Source: Bondarzewia mesenterica (taxonomy: Eukaryota > Basidiomycota > Agaricomycetes > Russulales > Bondarzewiaceae). Taken from it: DNA of 10,892 bases. A model generated the notes under the pieces. The model worked only from the letters and a program-made list of their open reading frames with translations. It did not search any database and had not been told where the DNA came from. This document shows, one piece after another, positions 9,023 to 10,892 of this stretch; position 1 is the first letter of the stretch; each line of letters opens with the position of its first letter. The stretch is from contig SGPL01000533.1 in NCBI GenBank assembly GCA_004802705.1, positions 3,886 to 14,777 of the forward strand. Reading direction: 5' to 3'. A program made the position numbers and the translations under genes.

Positions 9023-9100
9023 GATGAAGCGGTCACGAGTAGCAGCCTAAGGTGCCCTGCGTGGAGGACATAGATTCTGAAGAAGGACTTTAAATACACT
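9023..9100 (-). promoter_or_regulatory. Core promoter and leader of the S53 peptidase
   Basis: Minus-strand TATTTAAAG at 9096-9088 lies about 65 bp upstream of the ATG at 9022, similar to the TATTTAAG element before the MFS transporter at 3786. Role inferred from position and sequence. Confidence 0.45.
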
Positions 9101-9609
9101 GCATATGAAGGAAAAGACAGCATCAAGTGGGTCGCCATGGCGTGACGGGTGAAGCCCTTATCATCGAGGGAATTGATGAGACATTGCACCCAGCTATGCA
9201 TCGTCGAGTATGCTGGACGGGGTGATTAGGCAAAGTTGGTGATGGTCCGATTCGCAATTGAAGACCAGTAACCGCGAGTATTACATACCCGAACAGTGAC
9301 TGCGATAATGGTGTTGCACATGTAGTACGTACCTAAGATATCTCAGGTGACATCGAAAATTCCTGGGGAATCTAGCATGCGACTCTTTGACGAAGCCTCG
9401 AGCGAGCGAGCCAAACAGAATGGCAGGAAATCCGTCAATGATAGGGCGCTGCCCATACGACAATCTAAATATGTCTCGATGAATGGTCAGGGGGGAAAAC
9501 CTTAGCAATAAAGGAAAACGACGTCGCCCTTCTCACCTTGCTTGATAGAGAGTTACTAATTGAGAAATACGTTCTCTGCGAGTTCTTTGCATCCGTGAAT
9601 CATTCTCAC
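9101..9609. other. Region without a resolved gene upstream of the peptidase
   Basis: It holds a 10-bp palindrome CGCCATGGCG near 9132-9141 and several minus-strand donor-like sites (gtatgt near 9287, gtacgt near 9332, gtgaga near 9536). The open stretch at about 9340-9508 minus reads in two competing frames, neither with a recognised domain. It may contain 3' exons of the gene whose exon-like parts lie at 9610-10843. Confidence 0.3.
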
Positions 9610-10843
9610 CAATTGTCCACGCCCACACGAATGGACGCACATATTTGCGGACAGAAGATCGATCTTGCGAAAATCATTCTCGACAGTCAACAGGAGCTCG
9701 CTTGAATCACCAATAACATTCAAAGCATTCAAAGCACTCACTCATTTAAAGTTTGCCGTCCCCCTTCTATGTTAAGTACCGAGAACTGAGGGGCACTTAC
9801 CAAGGCCAGATGTTTTCGTCATCATCGACGACGTTGGAGGGAGGACAAGAAGTTCGGTGTGACAGACTGTGATGCGTTATATGGCAAAACACCTGAATCT
9901 CTGGGTATGCAAACATCGAGTGAGCTGGTTGGAGGTTTGGTTTTTGAGGATGCATCTCGCCAAGGTGACAATTGTGAAGTTTTGATTCTCTTTCCTTGTC
10001 TCCCATTTGAGCGTGTTCAGCAAGAAGGTCTTTGGCCACAGACTCGCTCCAGCACAAAATTCCAACCATTCTCTCACCTCGAGGCTATGCAGGTAAGTGT
10101 GCAAGGGGCGAGTAGTGTACAAGAACTGAACATATCTAGGGACGATCTACTTACCGAATAGTTGCTCTTCCCGCTGCTGCCATTGAGAATTTCGAGAACC
10201 AAGCACTTACCATTGCAAACATGTTGTGTGCCATAAATCATTCGTCCACATCACGCTAATGAACGATCTGAGCCGCCTGGATTTGGTGCCTCGACTGAGA
10301 TTCCCCGCACGAGAGATGTTATAGCGGTCCGGGTATTCATTTAGATTGGTATCGGTGAGACTGGTGATGATTTCAATGGTTTCCAGAAGTGTTAAAACAT
10401 GCTGATGGGGAGCTGTTGTTAATGTGCATCAAAAAGAAAATGATTGAAACGAACATCTTCAGGCCTTCCCTCCTGGCCATCCCCGCATTCTTGAAACGGA
10501 TAACTTTTTAATTGCGATAAGTAGCCGACTTACAGCCTGAATTGTAGACCTGCCATGCGCAAGAATGGTCAGGAGTGTAACAGTAGCGTGGAACGATAAT
10601 GTACCTGAGAAGAGAGTTCGAGTAGCCTATTAAGTTTCTCATCGATCGAGCCTAAAAATTCCGCCACAGCGTCTCTTACAGCGTCTCGTATAGTGCCAAC
10701 TGTTGGAGTCACATCATCGCCTCGGTGGATGCGTTGGTCGCAAAGTTTATGTATGAAGAGCCTCGCCTCGCTGAGATCATTGTCGGTGGATTTCAAGGAG
10801 CTTTCGGTCAGTGCTACGTGAGTTATGATAAGTGTTCCGTGAG
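9610..10843 (-). CDS. Unidentified intron-rich gene, exon-like segments only
   Basis: I do not recognise this gene. The best exon candidate is 10843-10605: acceptor cttacag, 79 in-frame codons, donor gtacat; it reads as a soluble, helix-like segment including DLSEARLFIHKLCDQ and AVAEFLGSIDEKLNRLLEL. A second candidate, 10412-10211 (acceptor aacaacag, donor gtaagt), has 66 open codons including LLETIEIITSLTDTNLNEYP. A third, ending at 9610 before gtgaga, reads SSELLLTVENDFRKIDLLSA. Further strong minus-strand donors lie at 10533, about 10154 and about 9799. I could not join these segments in one consistent frame, so the order and even some exons are uncertain. A 100-codon plus-strand frame at 9859-10161 competes in the middle. 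Upstream exons would lie beyond the right edge. Confidence 0.35.
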
Positions 10844-10892
10844 CTGTAAGGAGAGGAATATCTGCAGACTTGAAATCCCCACTTTTTTTTTC
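10844..10892 (-). other. Probable intron end at the right edge
   Basis: Minus-strand sequence here is pyrimidine-rich and ends in cttacag just before the open segment starting at 10843, so it reads as the 3' end of an intron. It begins with a 9-nt A run. Confidence 0.35.

Noticed and set aside
8857..9201. 114-codon minus-strand reading frame starting upstream of the peptidase
   Set aside because: Different frame of peptidase exon 1 and its promoter; the signal-peptide frame from 9022 is the real one.
9859..10161. 100-codon plus-strand reading frame as a separate gene
   Set aside because: No known domain, and donor-like sites favour the minus strand; kept only as an alternative.
10150..10200. 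Walker A-like GSSGKSN on the minus strand
   Set aside because: The spacing G-x4-GK[ST] is not met and no nucleotide-binding context follows.

Overview
The window looks like a piece of an intron-rich basidiomycete (probably Agaricomycete) nuclear genome. The genes are cut by many short GT-AG introns (mostly 53-86 nt), exons are as short as 17 nt, and the recognisable proteins are typical fungal families. Ambiguous bases (N) are confined to about the first 4 kb, so frame breaks there may be sequence errors; the rest is clean.

Layout, left to right. (1) 1-452, minus: the first two exons of an MFS transporter running off the left edge. (2) about 451-1388, plus: an unrecognised protein-coding relic with several frame breaks. 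(3) 1713-3102, plus: a complete three-exon gene for a fungal protein of unknown function that may have a DXO/RAI1-like (PD-(D/E)XK) fold. (4) 3786-5658, plus: a complete eight-exon MFS transporter of 476 residues, a close relative of the one at the left edge with the same first splice junctions. (5) 5659-6083: a convergent intergenic gap. (6) 6084-9022, minus: a secreted S53 (sedolisin/tripeptidyl-peptidase type) serine-carboxyl peptidase that I resolve into 17 exons, with signal peptide, activation domain, the E...D / D / S catalytic residues and the C-terminal calcium site. It is intact except for one exon junction that needs either a weak donor or a one-base correction. (7) 9100-10892: sparse exon-like minus-strand reading frames of an unidentified gene, running off the right edge.

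How the genes fit together: two related MFS transporters in inverted orientation flank the two uncharacterised genes, which looks like a local inverted duplication. A secreted acid endo/tripeptidyl-peptidase lies tail to tail with one transporter. A link between peptide breakdown and uptake is possible, but the sequence does not show the transporter substrate, and basidiomycete neighbours are often unrelated. I found no mobile element, CRISPR array, rRNA or convincing tRNA, and no clear case for a new multi-gene system. The points most worth checking are the exon structures (17-nt exons, two GC-AG introns), the altered catalytic-like motif of the 1713-3102 protein, a 29-bp palindrome upstream of that gene, and the unidentified gene at the right end.
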